Below are positions 39,751 through 50,951 of a stretch of 64,000 nt of DNA, piece by piece (positions within the stretch are counted from its first letter, which is position 1; each line of letters opens with the position of its first letter). Origin of the DNA: Pseudomonas sp. FP453 (GTDB lineage: Bacteria > Pseudomonadota > Gammaproteobacteria > Pseudomonadales > Pseudomonadaceae). The notes below the pieces were generated by a model. That model had not been told where the DNA came from. It saw nothing but the letters and a program-made list of their open reading frames with translations, and searched no databases. The position numbers were made by a program, and so were the translations under genes. Location: NCBI RefSeq assembly GCF_030687495.1, contig NZ_CP117435.1:4654501-4718500 (forward strand), written 5' to 3'.

Positions 39751-40424
39751 ACGCAGCGCTCATTGAACAGGTAGCCCAGGCCGCGCACGGTGTCGATCGG
39801 CTTGAACCCTGCCGGGCCTTCCAGCTTGCGGCGCAGGCGGCCGACCAAGACTTCGATGACGTTTGGATCGCGCTCGTCGTCATCCGGGTAGAGCTGTTCC
39901 ATCAGGCGATCCTTGGCGACCACCTGCTGGTGATGACGCATGAGGTATTCGAGGATGCGGTACTCGTAGGCCGTCAGCGCGAGGGGTTGTTCGTCGAGGG
40001 ACGCCTGCTTGCGGTTGAGGTCGAGCATCAGCGGCCCGGCCACGATGGTCGACTGGGTGAACCCGCTGGAGCGGCGCAACAGGGCGTTCATGCGCGCCTC
40101 CAGCTCTTCGAACTGGAACGGCTTGACCACATAGTCGTCGGCGCCGGCGGCGAGGCCTTCGACCTTGTCCTGCCAGTTGCCGCGCGCGGTGAGGATCAGG
40201 ATGGGAAAGGTCTTGGCCTGGGTGCGCAACTGGCGGATCAGGTCCAGGCCGCCCATGCCGGGCAGGCCCAGGTCGATGATCGCCAGGTCATGGTTGAATT
40301 GGCCGGTCTGGTACAGCGCCTCTTCGGCATTGGCCACGGCTTCAACCACGTGTCCGCTGTCGGTCAGGCGGGTCAACAGGTGATGACGCAGCAGTGCCTC
40401 ATCTTCCACCACCAGCAATTTCAT
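39747..40424 (-). CDS. phoP: Response regulator PhoP
   Basis: 225 residues, OmpR/PhoB type. MKLLVVEDEALLRHHL, phospho-acceptor Asp in LAIIDLGLPGMGGLD, Lys in DDYVVKPFQFEELEAR, C-terminal winged helix ending TVRGLGYLF. Very close to P. aeruginosa PhoP as I remember it. It controls outer-membrane modification and Mg2+ adaptation. A small exported protein gene precedes it by 18 bases. Confidence 0.92.
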   Translation of the reverse strand: MKLLVVEDEALLRHHLLTRLTDSGHVVEAVANAEEALYQTGQFNHDLAIIDLGLPGMGGLDLIRQLRTQAKTFPILILTARGNWQDKVEGLAAGADDYVVKPFQFEELEARMNALLRRSSGFTQSTIVAGPLMLDLNRKQASLDEQPLALTAYEYRILEYLMRHHQQVVAKDRLMEQLYPDDDERDPNVIEVLVGRLRRKLEGPAGFKPIDTVRGLGYLFNERCV

Positions 40425-40442
40425 AAGGCTCTCCAAGGCAAA

Positions 40443-40751
40443 TCAACTGTCCGACAGAGGGATATCATAGCGGCCCTGCAGGTCTTGCGGGCGCAGTTTA
40501 GTGCCATTGTAGTGGCCCGTCAGGCGTTCGTAGCCGGTGCGGTACGTCGGCTGCGCGGCGGTAAAGCCCAGGGACTGGCCCCACGGCGTGGGCTGGCTGC
40601 CCGCGTTTTCGACGCTGACACGCTGGATCAGCGTGCTGGATTTCTTGGTCTTCTCGCTGCCAAATCCCGGAAAGAAACCGTCGACGGCCTGGGCCCCGGA
40701 GGTGGCACTGAGCATGGTCAACGCCAACATCAGCTTTTTCATCGCAGTCAT
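40443..40751 (-). CDS. Small exported protein upstream of phoPQ
   Basis: 102 residues from the ATG at 40751, with GAGG eight bases upstream; an internal ATG at 40742 is possible. A signal peptide (KKLMLALTMLSATSGAQA) precedes about 80 residues rich in Gly, Thr, Gln and Ser, with no cysteine and no membrane strand pattern. In P. aeruginosa the phoPQ operon starts with oprH (a 200-residue outer-membrane protein); this is not OprH. Its role, and whether it is PhoP-controlled, are unknown. Confidence 0.72.
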   Translation of the reverse strand: MTAMKKLMLALTMLSATSGAQAVDGFFPGFGSEKTKKSSTLIQRVSVENAGSQPTPWGQSLGFTAAQPTYRTGYERLTGHYNGTKLRPQDLQGRYDIPLSDS

Positions 40752-40802
40752 GGTGCTTACCTCTACGCGTTTGGCTGTTGAGGCCAGACTACGCAGGCGC
40801 CC

Positions 40803-40819
40803 CTGAACTCCCCCTGAAC
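40803..40819. promoter_or_regulatory. Direct repeat CTGAAC-N5-CTGAAC, candidate PhoP-type box
   Basis: Two hexamers 11 bases apart (GTTCAG on the minus strand), the geometry of OmpR-family binding sites. It lies 52 bases upstream of the small exported gene and 44 bases upstream of the divergent pcpS start. Confidence 0.45.
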
Positions 40820-40862
40820 AGCGGGCTATCCTCTGGCCTATCAACTCGGCAAAATAGCGCCC

Positions 40863-41579
40863 ATGACGCCCCTACCCGCTTGCTGCACCCCACTCGACGC
40901 CCATTGGCCACTGCCCGACCCCTTGCCCGGCACGGTGCTGCTCAGCACCCGTTTCGACCCAGCCTTGCTGGCCGATGGCGACTTCCAACGCAGCGCCGTG
41001 CCGCCACCGCCGAGCATCCAGCGCTCAGTGGCCAAGCGCCAGGCCGAATTCCTGGCCGGCCGCCTGTGTGCGCGTGCGGCGTTGCAACAACTGGATCAGC
41101 TCGACTGCATCCCCGCCATCGGCGATGACCGCGCACCTGTGTGGCCTGGGCATATCAGCGGTTCCATCACCCACAGCACCGGGCATGCGGCGGCGATTGT
41201 CGGGCACAAGGCGCAATGGCGCGGGCTGGGCATGGACCTGGAGAATGTGATGCCGCTGGACCGGGCGGAGCGTCTGGCCGGGGAAATACTCACTGCCGAT
41301 GAACTCAAGCGCATGGCCGAGGTGCCGCGCGAGCAGATCGCGTTGCTGGTGACGCTGACGTTTTCGGCCAAGGAGAGTTTGTTCAAGGCGCTGTATCCGA
41401 TTGTGCAGAAGCGCTTTTATTTTGAGCATGCCGAGGTGGTGGACTGGCATGAGTCGGGGGCTGTGCGGTTGCGGTTGCTGACGGATCTGTCCAGTGAGTG
41501 GGGTTATGGCACGGAGTTGGTGGGGCAGTTTGTAGTGGCGGATGGGCAGTTGTTGAGCCTGGTGGCGGTCGGCGCCTGA
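40863..41579 (+). CDS. pcpS: 4'-phosphopantetheinyl transferase (PcpS/EntD type)
   Basis: 238 residues. The EntD-type core: AEFLAGRLCAR, GSITHSTGHAAAI, GLGMDLENV (Mg-binding Asp/Glu) and TFSAKESLFKAL. It attaches phosphopantetheine to carrier proteins; in P. aeruginosa a single PcpS serves both AcpP and secondary-metabolite carriers. Divergent from the phoPQ operon. GC at third positions drops in the last 150 bases relative to the start. Confidence 0.88.
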   Translation: MTPLPACCTPLDAHWPLPDPLPGTVLLSTRFDPALLADGDFQRSAVPPPPSIQRSVAKRQAEFLAGRLCARAALQQLDQLDCIPAIGDDRAPVWPGHISGSITHSTGHAAAIVGHKAQWRGLGMDLENVMPLDRAERLAGEILTADELKRMAEVPREQIALLVTLTFSAKESLFKALYPIVQKRFYFEHAEVVDWHESGAVRLRLLTDLSSEWGYGTELVGQFVVADGQLLSLVAVGA

Positions 41580-41588
41580 TAGATCGCT

Positions 41589-41670
41589 ATCGCAGGCAAG
41601 CCAGCTCCCACAGTTGACCGAGTTTCAACTTTGGAATGCAGTCCACTGTGGGAGCTGGCTTGCCTGCGAT
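41589..41670. repeat. REP pair in reversed (tail-to-tail) order
   Basis: Same inward GTGGGAGC arrangement as 38298-38379, again between convergent genes, with a related 36-base spacer (both contain TTTCAA and TTGGAA). Confidence 0.88.
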
Positions 41671-41677
41671 GAGGGCC

Positions 41678-43288
41678 TCAAGGTTTCTCCTGATCCCGAG
41701 GCCAACTCAGGCTGAAACAAGCCCCACCCAAATTGTTGCTCTTGCCAATCAACGCCCGCCCGCCATGCCAATAGATAATCCGCCGCACAATCGACAACCC
41801 CAGCCCATGCCCGCCCGACGCGCGGGTGCGGCTGTCATCCAGGCGCAAGAACGGCGTGAAGATGCGCTCCCAGGCGCTTTCCGGCACGCCCGGGCCGTCG
41901 TCCTCCACATCGATGCGGCAACGCACCTGCCCCACCTGGTAACTGATCATGACCTGGCCCTGAGCATGCCGCATGGCGTTGCTCACCAGGTTTTGCAGGG
42001 CACGGTGCAGGTAACGCGGTTCGGCGTCGACCCAAGCGTCGTCCCAATGCGCCGAAGACAGGCAAATGCCCCGGCTGACCGCGACCTGCGGGCGCAGTGG
42101 CGATAATTCGCCGATCACCTGGTCGAGCAATGCACTGAGGTCGACGCGCTGGAAATTCAGCTCCGGCGCGCCCTGCTCCAGGCGGGCATAGGTGAGCATT
42201 TCGTCCACCAGGCCATCGAGGTCCTGGATGTCGCTGTCCATGCCCTCCAGGTATTTGTGCCGCGCTTCCGGCGTGGTGGCATCGCCGACCATCTCCAGGC
42301 CGAAACGCAGGCGCGCCACCGGCGTGCGCAATTCGTGGGACACGGCGCGCACCAGTTCGCGCTGGATCGCCAGCAGTTGCTGCAAGTGCTCGGCCATGCC
42401 ATTAAAGGCCGCGGCCAGGCGCCCCACCGAGTCGGCGCCACGGGCGGGCACGCGCACTTCCAGGTTGCCTTTGGCGATCCGTGTGGCGGCAGCCTCCAGG
42501 CCTTTGAGGCGCCGCTCCAGCTGGCGCACCAATAGATAGACGATCAAGCCGATCAGGGTCAGGCCGATCAACGCGATGAGGATCAGCCATTGCGGCGGGT
42601 ACGGGTTCATTTGATACAGCGGGCCGATTTCCAACACCCACGGCGTGCCGACCATGCCGGCAAACACGCGGATCGAATCGCCGCCCTTGCCCAGGGCCAT
42701 CACCGTGTCGCCTTCCGCGACGCGACGGCGCTGGTCGTCGTCCATATCGGCCTGGTCGAGGGCCATCAGATGCATCTCAAAGCCAAAGCCCTTGGCTTCC
42801 TTTATATCGGCCAGGCGCTGCGGCTGTTCGGCGACGGGGTAGCGCACCAGTTCATCGGCCAGCAGGTAGATCGTCGCGCGGGCCAATTGCTCGCTGATCT
42901 GCTGCACTTCACCGGTCAACACCAGCGACTCCTGCTCGCTGACCAGGCGCAGCACCCGCGCCGCATGGGGGCCGGTCTGCTGCACCAGGACCTGGCCGCG
43001 TTGCAGGCGGTTGCGCTGGCTCAGGTCCAACTGCGCGTCGCTGAGGCTGCGCAGTTCCAGGGGAATGCCGAGCAGGCGTTCCCAGACCGCCAGGGCGCGC
43101 TGGCGCTCGATGGGGCTCATCGGCTTGAGGTTGTCGCCCATCAGCGCAAAGGTGCCGTGGGCCAGGCGCTCGCGGTACTGGCCGCTGCGTACCTCGTTGA
43201 GCAGGTGCAGGGCCAGCACGCCCAGCAGCGCCACGAGGATCAGGGCCGCGCACATGCCGCCGTAGATGCGCAGGAAGATCGAGTTCAC
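41678..43288 (-). CDS. RstB-like sensor histidine kinase
   Basis: 536 residues, GTG start within the upstream stop (GTGA). TM1 near 8-30, periplasmic domain to about 235, TM2 near 235-258, HAMP, H-box AVSHELRTPVARLRF, N-box NLVSNAMRH, DDGPGVP, GHGLGLSIV. Pairs with the response regulator directly upstream. The order regulator-sensor next to nrdA matches PA1157-PA1158. The signal is unknown. Confidence 0.88.
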   Translation of the reverse strand: MNSIFLRIYGGMCAALILVALLGVLALHLLNEVRSGQYRERLAHGTFALMGDNLKPMSPIERQRALAVWERLLGIPLELRSLSDAQLDLSQRNRLQRGQVLVQQTGPHAARVLRLVSEQESLVLTGEVQQISEQLARATIYLLADELVRYPVAEQPQRLADIKEAKGFGFEMHLMALDQADMDDDQRRRVAEGDTVMALGKGGDSIRVFAGMVGTPWVLEIGPLYQMNPYPPQWLILIALIGLTLIGLIVYLLVRQLERRLKGLEAAATRIAKGNLEVRVPARGADSVGRLAAAFNGMAEHLQQLLAIQRELVRAVSHELRTPVARLRFGLEMVGDATTPEARHKYLEGMDSDIQDLDGLVDEMLTYARLEQGAPELNFQRVDLSALLDQVIGELSPLRPQVAVSRGICLSSAHWDDAWVDAEPRYLHRALQNLVSNAMRHAQGQVMISYQVGQVRCRIDVEDDGPGVPESAWERIFTPFLRLDDSRTRASGGHGLGLSIVRRIIYWHGGRALIGKSNNLGGACFSLSWPRDQEKP

Positions 43289-44007
43289 AGCGGCATGTCG
43301 GCGGCGGCTTCGGGGACGAACAGGTAGCCTTTGCTGCGGATGGTCTTGATCAGGCGCGGGTGGATCGGGTCGTCGCCTATTTTTGGGCGGATACGTGAGA
43401 TGCGCACGTCAATGGAGCGGTCCTGGCCGTCGTAGCCGATGCCGCGCAGGGCGATGAAGATCTCTTCGCGGGACAGGATGCGCCCGGCATTTGCCACCAG
43501 CAGCCATAAAAGGTCGAACTCGGCGCTGGTCAGTTCGATACTGCCGTCCTGCAACCAGGCCTCACGCAGGGCGTTGTCCACCACCAGCGGGCCGAATTGC
43601 AGGCGGCGGTTTTCTACGTGGGCCGGCTCGGCCGGCTCGCTGCGCCGCAGCAGGGCCTGGATGCGCGCCAACAAGAGGCGCGGGCGCACGGGTTTGCACA
43701 CATAGTCGTCGGCGCCCATGTCGAGGCCGAGCACCTGGTCCATGTCGTCGGTGCGCGCGGTGAGCATGAGGATCACGCCGTCGTAGCGCTCGCGCACCTT
43801 GCGGCAGATGCTCAGGCCGTCTTCGCCGGGGAGCATGAGGTCGAGGATCACCAGGTCCGGTTGCTCGGCGATGATCCGCGCTGCGGCCAGGGCGCCGTCG
43901 CCCTCGACCGAGACGCGCAGGCCGTTGCTTTCCAGGTAGTCACGGGTCAACTCGGCCAATCGTTCGTCGTCCTCGACGATCAGTATTTGCCAGGCTTCTT
44001 GCTCCAC
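43285..44007 (-). CDS. OmpR-family response regulator (RstA-like)
   Basis: 240 residues, GTG start at 44007. Receiver: IVEDDERLAELTRDYLE, phospho-Asp in LVILDLMLPGEDGL, Lys in DDYVCKPVRPR. Winged helix ending TIRSKGYLFVPE. Transcribed with the sensor. A perfect inverted repeat lies 35 bases upstream of the start. Confidence 0.9.
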   Translation of the reverse strand: MEQEAWQILIVEDDERLAELTRDYLESNGLRVSVEGDGALAAARIIAEQPDLVILDLMLPGEDGLSICRKVRERYDGVILMLTARTDDMDQVLGLDMGADDYVCKPVRPRLLLARIQALLRRSEPAEPAHVENRRLQFGPLVVDNALREAWLQDGSIELTSAEFDLLWLLVANAGRILSREEIFIALRGIGYDGQDRSIDVRISRIRPKIGDDPIHPRLIKTIRSKGYLFVPEAAADMPL

Positions 44008-44041
44008 GGGTGGTCCTCGTTGTTATTAGACGTTCTTCTGG

Positions 44042-44097
44042 CCGATGGAGATCAAACTGTGGGAGCTGGCTTGCTCCCACAGTTTGATCTCCATCGG
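44042..44097. repeat. Perfect 25-base inverted repeat with six-base loop
   Basis: Arms 44042-44066 and 44073-44097 are exact reverse complements around TGGCTT. The inner third (GTGGGAGC) is REP-like; the outer part (CCGATGGAGATCAAACT) is not. It lies just upstream of the response regulator start. Confidence 0.9.
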
Positions 44098-44324
44098 TCG
44101 TACCCTGTTTGTCATGTTTTGAGGGCATAACAGAGGCCGATTGTAGCCATGCCCACGGCCTGTAGCACAAGGCGGGAAATCCATTCGGTGATCGCGATAA
44201 TCTGTGATAGGGTTCGCGCCCTTCGAAAATGGCCCAGCGGTTTTGAGCCGGAAATATTTCATGACAAACGGCGTAACGCAGCAGTAATGCGGCCTACACG
44301 CAGGTTGGACCTTTCATACACATT

Positions 44325-44345
44325 TTACCCACAGCGTTATCCACA
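44325..44345. promoter_or_regulatory. Two DnaA boxes upstream of nrdA
   Basis: TTATCCACA (44337-44345) is a perfect DnaA box; TTACCCACA (44325-44333) has one mismatch, 12 bases away on the same strand. E. coli nrdA is also DnaA-controlled. Confidence 0.75.
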
Positions 44346-44372
44346 GGTTACTGCGTTGCCAACCCTTCCGAA

Positions 44373-44420
44373 ACGCATTATCTTGTACCTCGGCGACACG
44401 ACAGACCCTATATGTGGGGT
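44373..44420. promoter_or_regulatory. Two NrdR boxes upstream of nrdA, overlapping a possible promoter
   Basis: ACGCATTATCTTGTAC (44373-44388) and ACCCTATATGTGGGGT (44405-44420) each fit the NrdR consensus acaCwAtATaTwGtgt at 11-12 of 16 positions. They start 32 bases apart, the usual three-turn spacing. A weak -35 TTGCCA (44356) and -10 TATCTT (44379) would place box 1 over the -10. Confidence 0.65.
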
Positions 44421-44627
44421 TTTCGAGCAAATCGCTTAACCACACAAGTGGTTCGAAATTCAAGGGTTTTATTGCTGACGCAGTAGGGAACCAACCGATT
44501 TTTCAGTAGACCAAACCGCTCACGCGGATGGCAGCTGTTTCCCATTCCCCGATATGGAAAACGGTACGGGTGTTGCAGGAAGAGCCTGGCACTCGCAATC
44601 AAATATAGAACGTGGAGACAACCCCCC

Positions 44628-47522
<2,895 letters not shown>

Positions 47523-47531
47523 GCTGAGCCG

Positions 47532-47600
47532 GTGAGCGCCAACAGGCGCTCACCTGAAACCCCCGCCAAGCCCCCTGGGTTTGCCGGGGGTTTTCTTTTA
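47532..47600 (+). terminator. Hairpin and intrinsic terminator after nrdA
   Basis: GTGAGCGCC-AACA-GGCGCTCAC (47532-47553), then AACCCCCG...CGGGGGTT followed by TTCTTTT. Confidence 0.85.
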
Positions 47601-47627
47601 TGGGCACTTTTTGAAATGTATTCCCCT

Positions 47628-47833
47628 GTGGGAGCTGGCTTGCCTGCGAAAGCCATCTGTCAGTCGATACCTCTCTGGCTGATACACCGCCATCGCGGGC
47701 AAGCCCGCTCCCACAGGGGGTTTGGTGGTGTGTCTGCTTCCTGAGCCTGACACACATCCGAATGTGGGAGCTGGCTTGCCTGCGATAGCGGTGGGTCAGC
47801 CACATTGCTATCGCAGGCAAGCCAGCTCCCACA
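47628..47833. repeat. Two consecutive REP pairs
   Basis: First pair 47628-47714 joins T/A and G/C variants; second pair 47764-47833 is T/A-type in both arms. They fill most of the nrdA-flgE convergent gap. Confidence 0.9.
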
Positions 47834-47869
47834 GGTGACCGAGTTGTACTCACGCTAAATGCCACCCAC

Positions 47870-47901
47870 AAAAAAGCCCCTCATGTGAGGGGCTTTTTGT
47901 T
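47870..47901 (-). terminator. Intrinsic terminator of the flgBCDE operon
   Basis: AAAAAGCCCCTCA - TGTG-side loop - TGAGGGGCTTTTT, symmetric, T-run on both strands. Confidence 0.9.
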
Positions 47902-47914
47902 GAGCGCTACCGCA

Positions 47915-49231
47915 TCAGGTCATCTGGATGATGGTCTGCATGATGGTGCTCTGGGTGGAGATGGTCTTGGCGTTCGCCTGGTAGTTGCTCTGGGCCTTGA
48001 TCAGGTCCACCAGCTCGTTGGTCAGGTTGACGTTGGAGTTCTCCAGGGAACCGGCCACGATCGAACCCAGGGTGCCCGCTTGCGGGGAGTCGTAGCCCGG
48101 CTGGCCTGACGCGAAGGTCTCTCTCCAGGTGGTGCCGCCAGCCGGTTGCAGGCCCTGCTCGTTGTTGAAGCTGGCCAGGGAGATCTGGCCGATGGCCTTG
48201 CTCTGCTGGTTGCTGAACGTAGCGAACAGCACGCCGTTGCCGTCGACTTTCAGGCCGGTGATCTGGCCGGTGGCGTAGCCATCGGTGACCGGCGGGTTGC
48301 GGTAGGTGGCCGAGTTGTATTGGGTGACGTTGGACATGTTGATCGCAATGCCGTCCTTGTTCGCCGTCGCGTCGTTGGCCTTCCAGACGCCGTCGGTCAC
48401 CGTACCTGGCACCCAATCCTTGATGGTCAAGGTCGTGCCAGCCACACCGCCGGTCACGATGCTCTTGAGGTTACCGGCACCGTCGAAGGTCAACGTCGAA
48501 GGCACAGGCGGCTTCATGTCCGTAGCGTTACCGGTTGGCGGCGTACCATCAGGGTTGCGGCCATCGATCAAGGTGTACGACTGCCATTCGTTGGCGTCGG
48601 TTTTCACCACGTACTGCACCATCGGGTGGGCGTTGCCCTGGGAGTCGTACAGCGTGGTGCTGTAGGACGTGGTGAAGGTGTCGGTCTTGAGCGGATCGAA
48701 CGGCTTCTTGCTCTGGTCGATGACCGGCTCAGAGGAGTTCAGGTTGCTGCTGGAATCCACTTTGGTGGACGCCTTTGGCGGCAGGTTGGCCAGGTTCAGC
48801 TGCAGGTCGACCAGGCCACCCTTGGTGATCTTGCCATTTTCGTCTGCCGCATAACCTTGCAGGCGCGAAGTGCCGGTGTTGTTGGTGATGTAGCCGTCTT
48901 TGTCGGCACGGAAGGCGCCGCTACGGGTGTATTCCAGCGAACCGTCGCTGCCCTTCTGCACGAAGAAGCCGCCACCCTGGATCGCCATGTCCAGGATGCC
49001 GCCGCTGGCGTTCACTTCACCCTGGGTAAACTGCTGGGACACTGCCGCCAGGTTCACACCGTTGCCGATGGTGTTCTGGCCGGTGCCGAGCTTGGACGCG
49101 GCGTAGATGTCGGCGAATTCCGCACGGGACGATTTGAAGCCGGTGGTCGCGACGTTGGCGATGTTGTTGCCGGTCACGTCCAGTTGTTTGTTGGCCGCAT
49201 AGAGGCCGCTAAGGCCGATGTTAAAAGACAT
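47915..49231 (-). CDS. flgE: Flagellar hook protein FlgE
   Basis: 438 residues. N-terminal rod/hook motif GLSGLYAANKQLDVTGNNIA and C-terminal SNVNLTNELVDLIKAQSNYQ, then TISTQSTIMQTIIQ, form the D0 coiled coil; the middle is the variable D1/D2 region. It polymerises into the hook after FlgD capping. Last gene of flgBCDE. Confidence 0.95.
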   Translation of the reverse strand: MSFNIGLSGLYAANKQLDVTGNNIANVATTGFKSSRAEFADIYAASKLGTGQNTIGNGVNLAAVSQQFTQGEVNASGGILDMAIQGGGFFVQKGSDGSLEYTRSGAFRADKDGYITNNTGTSRLQGYAADENGKITKGGLVDLQLNLANLPPKASTKVDSSSNLNSSEPVIDQSKKPFDPLKTDTFTTSYSTTLYDSQGNAHPMVQYVVKTDANEWQSYTLIDGRNPDGTPPTGNATDMKPPVPSTLTFDGAGNLKSIVTGGVAGTTLTIKDWVPGTVTDGVWKANDATANKDGIAINMSNVTQYNSATYRNPPVTDGYATGQITGLKVDGNGVLFATFSNQQSKAIGQISLASFNNEQGLQPAGGTTWRETFASGQPGYDSPQAGTLGSIVAGSLENSNVNLTNELVDLIKAQSNYQANAKTISTQSTIMQTIIQMT

Positions 49232-49262
49232 GTTTCTCTCCCTCTGCCGTATTTAGCCGGCT

Positions 49263-49982
49263 CTATGTACCGATAGTCTGAATTTGCGACAGCTTGACGC
49301 TGCCCATGCCGCCGGCAAGGTTCAGCAGCATTTCGCCGCCGGTCTTGCTCAAGGTCACGCTGGTGACGGTGGCTGGCAGGGAAGTCGCCAGGACAACCGC
49401 GTCGCCTTTGTCATTTTTGGTGGTGGCGGTAAAGGTGTAAGTGCCCGCTGCGGCGACCTCACCCTTGTCGTTCTTGCCATCCCAGATAAAGTCGGCCGTA
49501 CCGGCGCTCTGCGCGCCCATATCGACGGTGCGCACCACGTTGCCGTCTTTGTCGGTGATCTTCACCGAGACGTTGCCCACCGCCGAGGTGACGGCGACGG
49601 AACCGGTCATGCTCTTGCTGGTATCCACCAAGGCCTTGTCGGTCTGGGTGATGATCGAACGCCCCACCAGCGACGACGCTTGCAGCGCTTGCGACGAGCT
49701 GAAGTTGCTGGAAATCGCATTCACCGAGTCGTTCAGGGTGTTGATGCCTTCCAGGCTGCTGAATTGCGCCAGCTGGGCGACGAACGCGCCGTTGTCCTGG
49801 GGCGACAGCGGGTTCTGGTTCTTCAGCTGGGTGACCAGCAGTTGCAGGAACGCATCCTTGCCCAGGGACTGGTTGCCCGTGGCCGCAGTGGCGGTGCTCG
49901 CCACATTGTTTGTTGCGGTCTTGACCTTGGTGTTGAAAAGGTCCTGGACTGCCGTGTTGGTGGTGGTATCAACGATGGCCAT
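49263..49982 (-). CDS. flgD: Flagellar hook-capping protein FlgD
   Basis: 239 residues. GKDAFLQLLVTQLKNQNPLS is the FlgD signature, followed by a Tudor/FnIII-like FLGD_IG region (FIWDGKNDKGEVAAAGTYTF). It forms the cap for hook growth and is then discarded. Confidence 0.94.
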   Translation of the reverse strand: MAIVDTTTNTAVQDLFNTKVKTATNNVASTATAATGNQSLGKDAFLQLLVTQLKNQNPLSPQDNGAFVAQLAQFSSLEGINTLNDSVNAISSNFSSSQALQASSLVGRSIITQTDKALVDTSKSMTGSVAVTSAVGNVSVKITDKDGNVVRTVDMGAQSAGTADFIWDGKNDKGEVAAAGTYTFTATTKNDKGDAVVLATSLPATVTSVTLSKTGGEMLLNLAGGMGSVKLSQIQTIGT

Positions 49983-49998
49983 TATTTGGCGCCCCTTA

Positions 49999-50442
49999 TC
50001 ACTGACCCAGGGTCAGGACCTTCTGCATCATGGCTTTGGCGGTGTTCATCATTTCCGCGTTGGTCTGGAACGAGCGACTGGCGGAAATCATGTCAGCCAT
50101 TTCCTCGACCACGTTGACGTTGGGGTAGTAGACGTAACCCTTTTCGTTCGCGGCCGGGTGGTTAGGCTCGTAGCGGGCTTCCAGGTTGCTCTGGTCTTCG
50201 ACCACGCCCAGCACCTGCACGCCGGAACCGGCATTGCCCTGGTCCTGGAACAGCGAATCGCTGCCACCGGCCTGGCCGCCCTGGAACATGGTGGCGAACA
50301 CCGGGTGACGGGCGCGGTAGGTCTGGTCAATGCTCGACGACACGGTTTCGGCGTTGGCGATGTTACTGGCGACGGTGTTCAGACGCGTGGTCTGCGCGCT
50401 CATGCCACTACCGGCAATATTGAAAACACTGGACAGGGACAT
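49999..50442 (-). CDS. flgC: Flagellar proximal rod protein FlgC
   Basis: 147 residues. FNIAGSGMSAQTTRLNTVAS and the ANAETV motif at the N-terminus, SRSFQTNAEMMNTAKAMMQK at the C-terminus. Three bases separate it from flgB. A rod component. Confidence 0.95.
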   Translation of the reverse strand: MSLSSVFNIAGSGMSAQTTRLNTVASNIANAETVSSSIDQTYRARHPVFATMFQGGQAGGSDSLFQDQGNAGSGVQVLGVVEDQSNLEARYEPNHPAANEKGYVYYPNVNVVEEMADMISASRSFQTNAEMMNTAKAMMQKVLTLGQ

Positions 50443-50445
50443 GGC

Positions 50446-50853
50446 TTACTCTCCACGCAGGGCTGACATCAGCCCTTTGAATTTGCTGTTGAGCAGGGTA
50501 AAGCTGGCCTGGAAGTTCACCGAGTTCTCGGCGTAGGCCGATTGCTCCAGCTGGGCGTCGACGGTGTTCTGGTCGATCGACGGCTGCATCGGCGTGCGAT
50601 ACAGCAGCGACTCGTCCCCACTGCTCAGGCCTTGCGCTTCGATATGACGGTTGTTGGTCATGTTCAAGGCGAAGGTGCCGTTCTTGGTCTTGTCCTGCTG
50701 TGCAGCGAGCACGGCGGAGAAGTCCAGGTCCCGAGCCTTGTAGTTCGGGGTATCGGCGTTGGCAATGTTGTTGGCCAGGACTTCGGCACGCTGGGCGCGG
50801 AAGCCCAGGGCTTGTTCATGGATACCGAGCGCTTTATCGAAGCTGATGCTCAT
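50446..50853 (-). CDS. flgB: Flagellar rod protein FlgB
   Basis: 135 residues from the ATG at 50853. GFRAQRAEVLANNIANADTP is the rod signature; the C-terminus NFQASFTLLNSKFKGLMSAL forms the helix. First gene of the operon, preceded by a sigma-54 promoter. The longer upstream reading frame crosses the promoter and is not used. Confidence 0.95.
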   Translation of the reverse strand: MSISFDKALGIHEQALGFRAQRAEVLANNIANADTPNYKARDLDFSAVLAAQQDKTKNGTFALNMTNNRHIEAQGLSSGDESLLYRTPMQPSIDQNTVDAQLEQSAYAENSVNFQASFTLLNSKFKGLMSALRGE

Positions 50854-50897
50854 GGCGGAAACCTTTAGGCTGACCTGCTGTTCGTTAGCAGGGTTAT

Positions 50898-50914
50898 AGC
50901 AAGGTGTGTGCCAA
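50898..50914 (-). promoter_or_regulatory. Sigma-54 promoter of flgBCDE
   Basis: Minus strand TGGCACACACCTTGCT: GG and GC are ten bases apart, as needed for -24/-12. The start would be near 50886, about 33 bases before flgB. FleQ/RpoN control of these class II/III genes is known in Pseudomonas. Confidence 0.85.
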
Positions 50915-50951
50915 TTCTTCGAAGGCCCGTATTTCAGGGCTTTGCGGGGAG

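Noticed and set aside
47628-47833. Possible CRISPR array
   Set aside because: Only inverted REP pairs with unequal spacers; no regular direct repeats and no cas genes.
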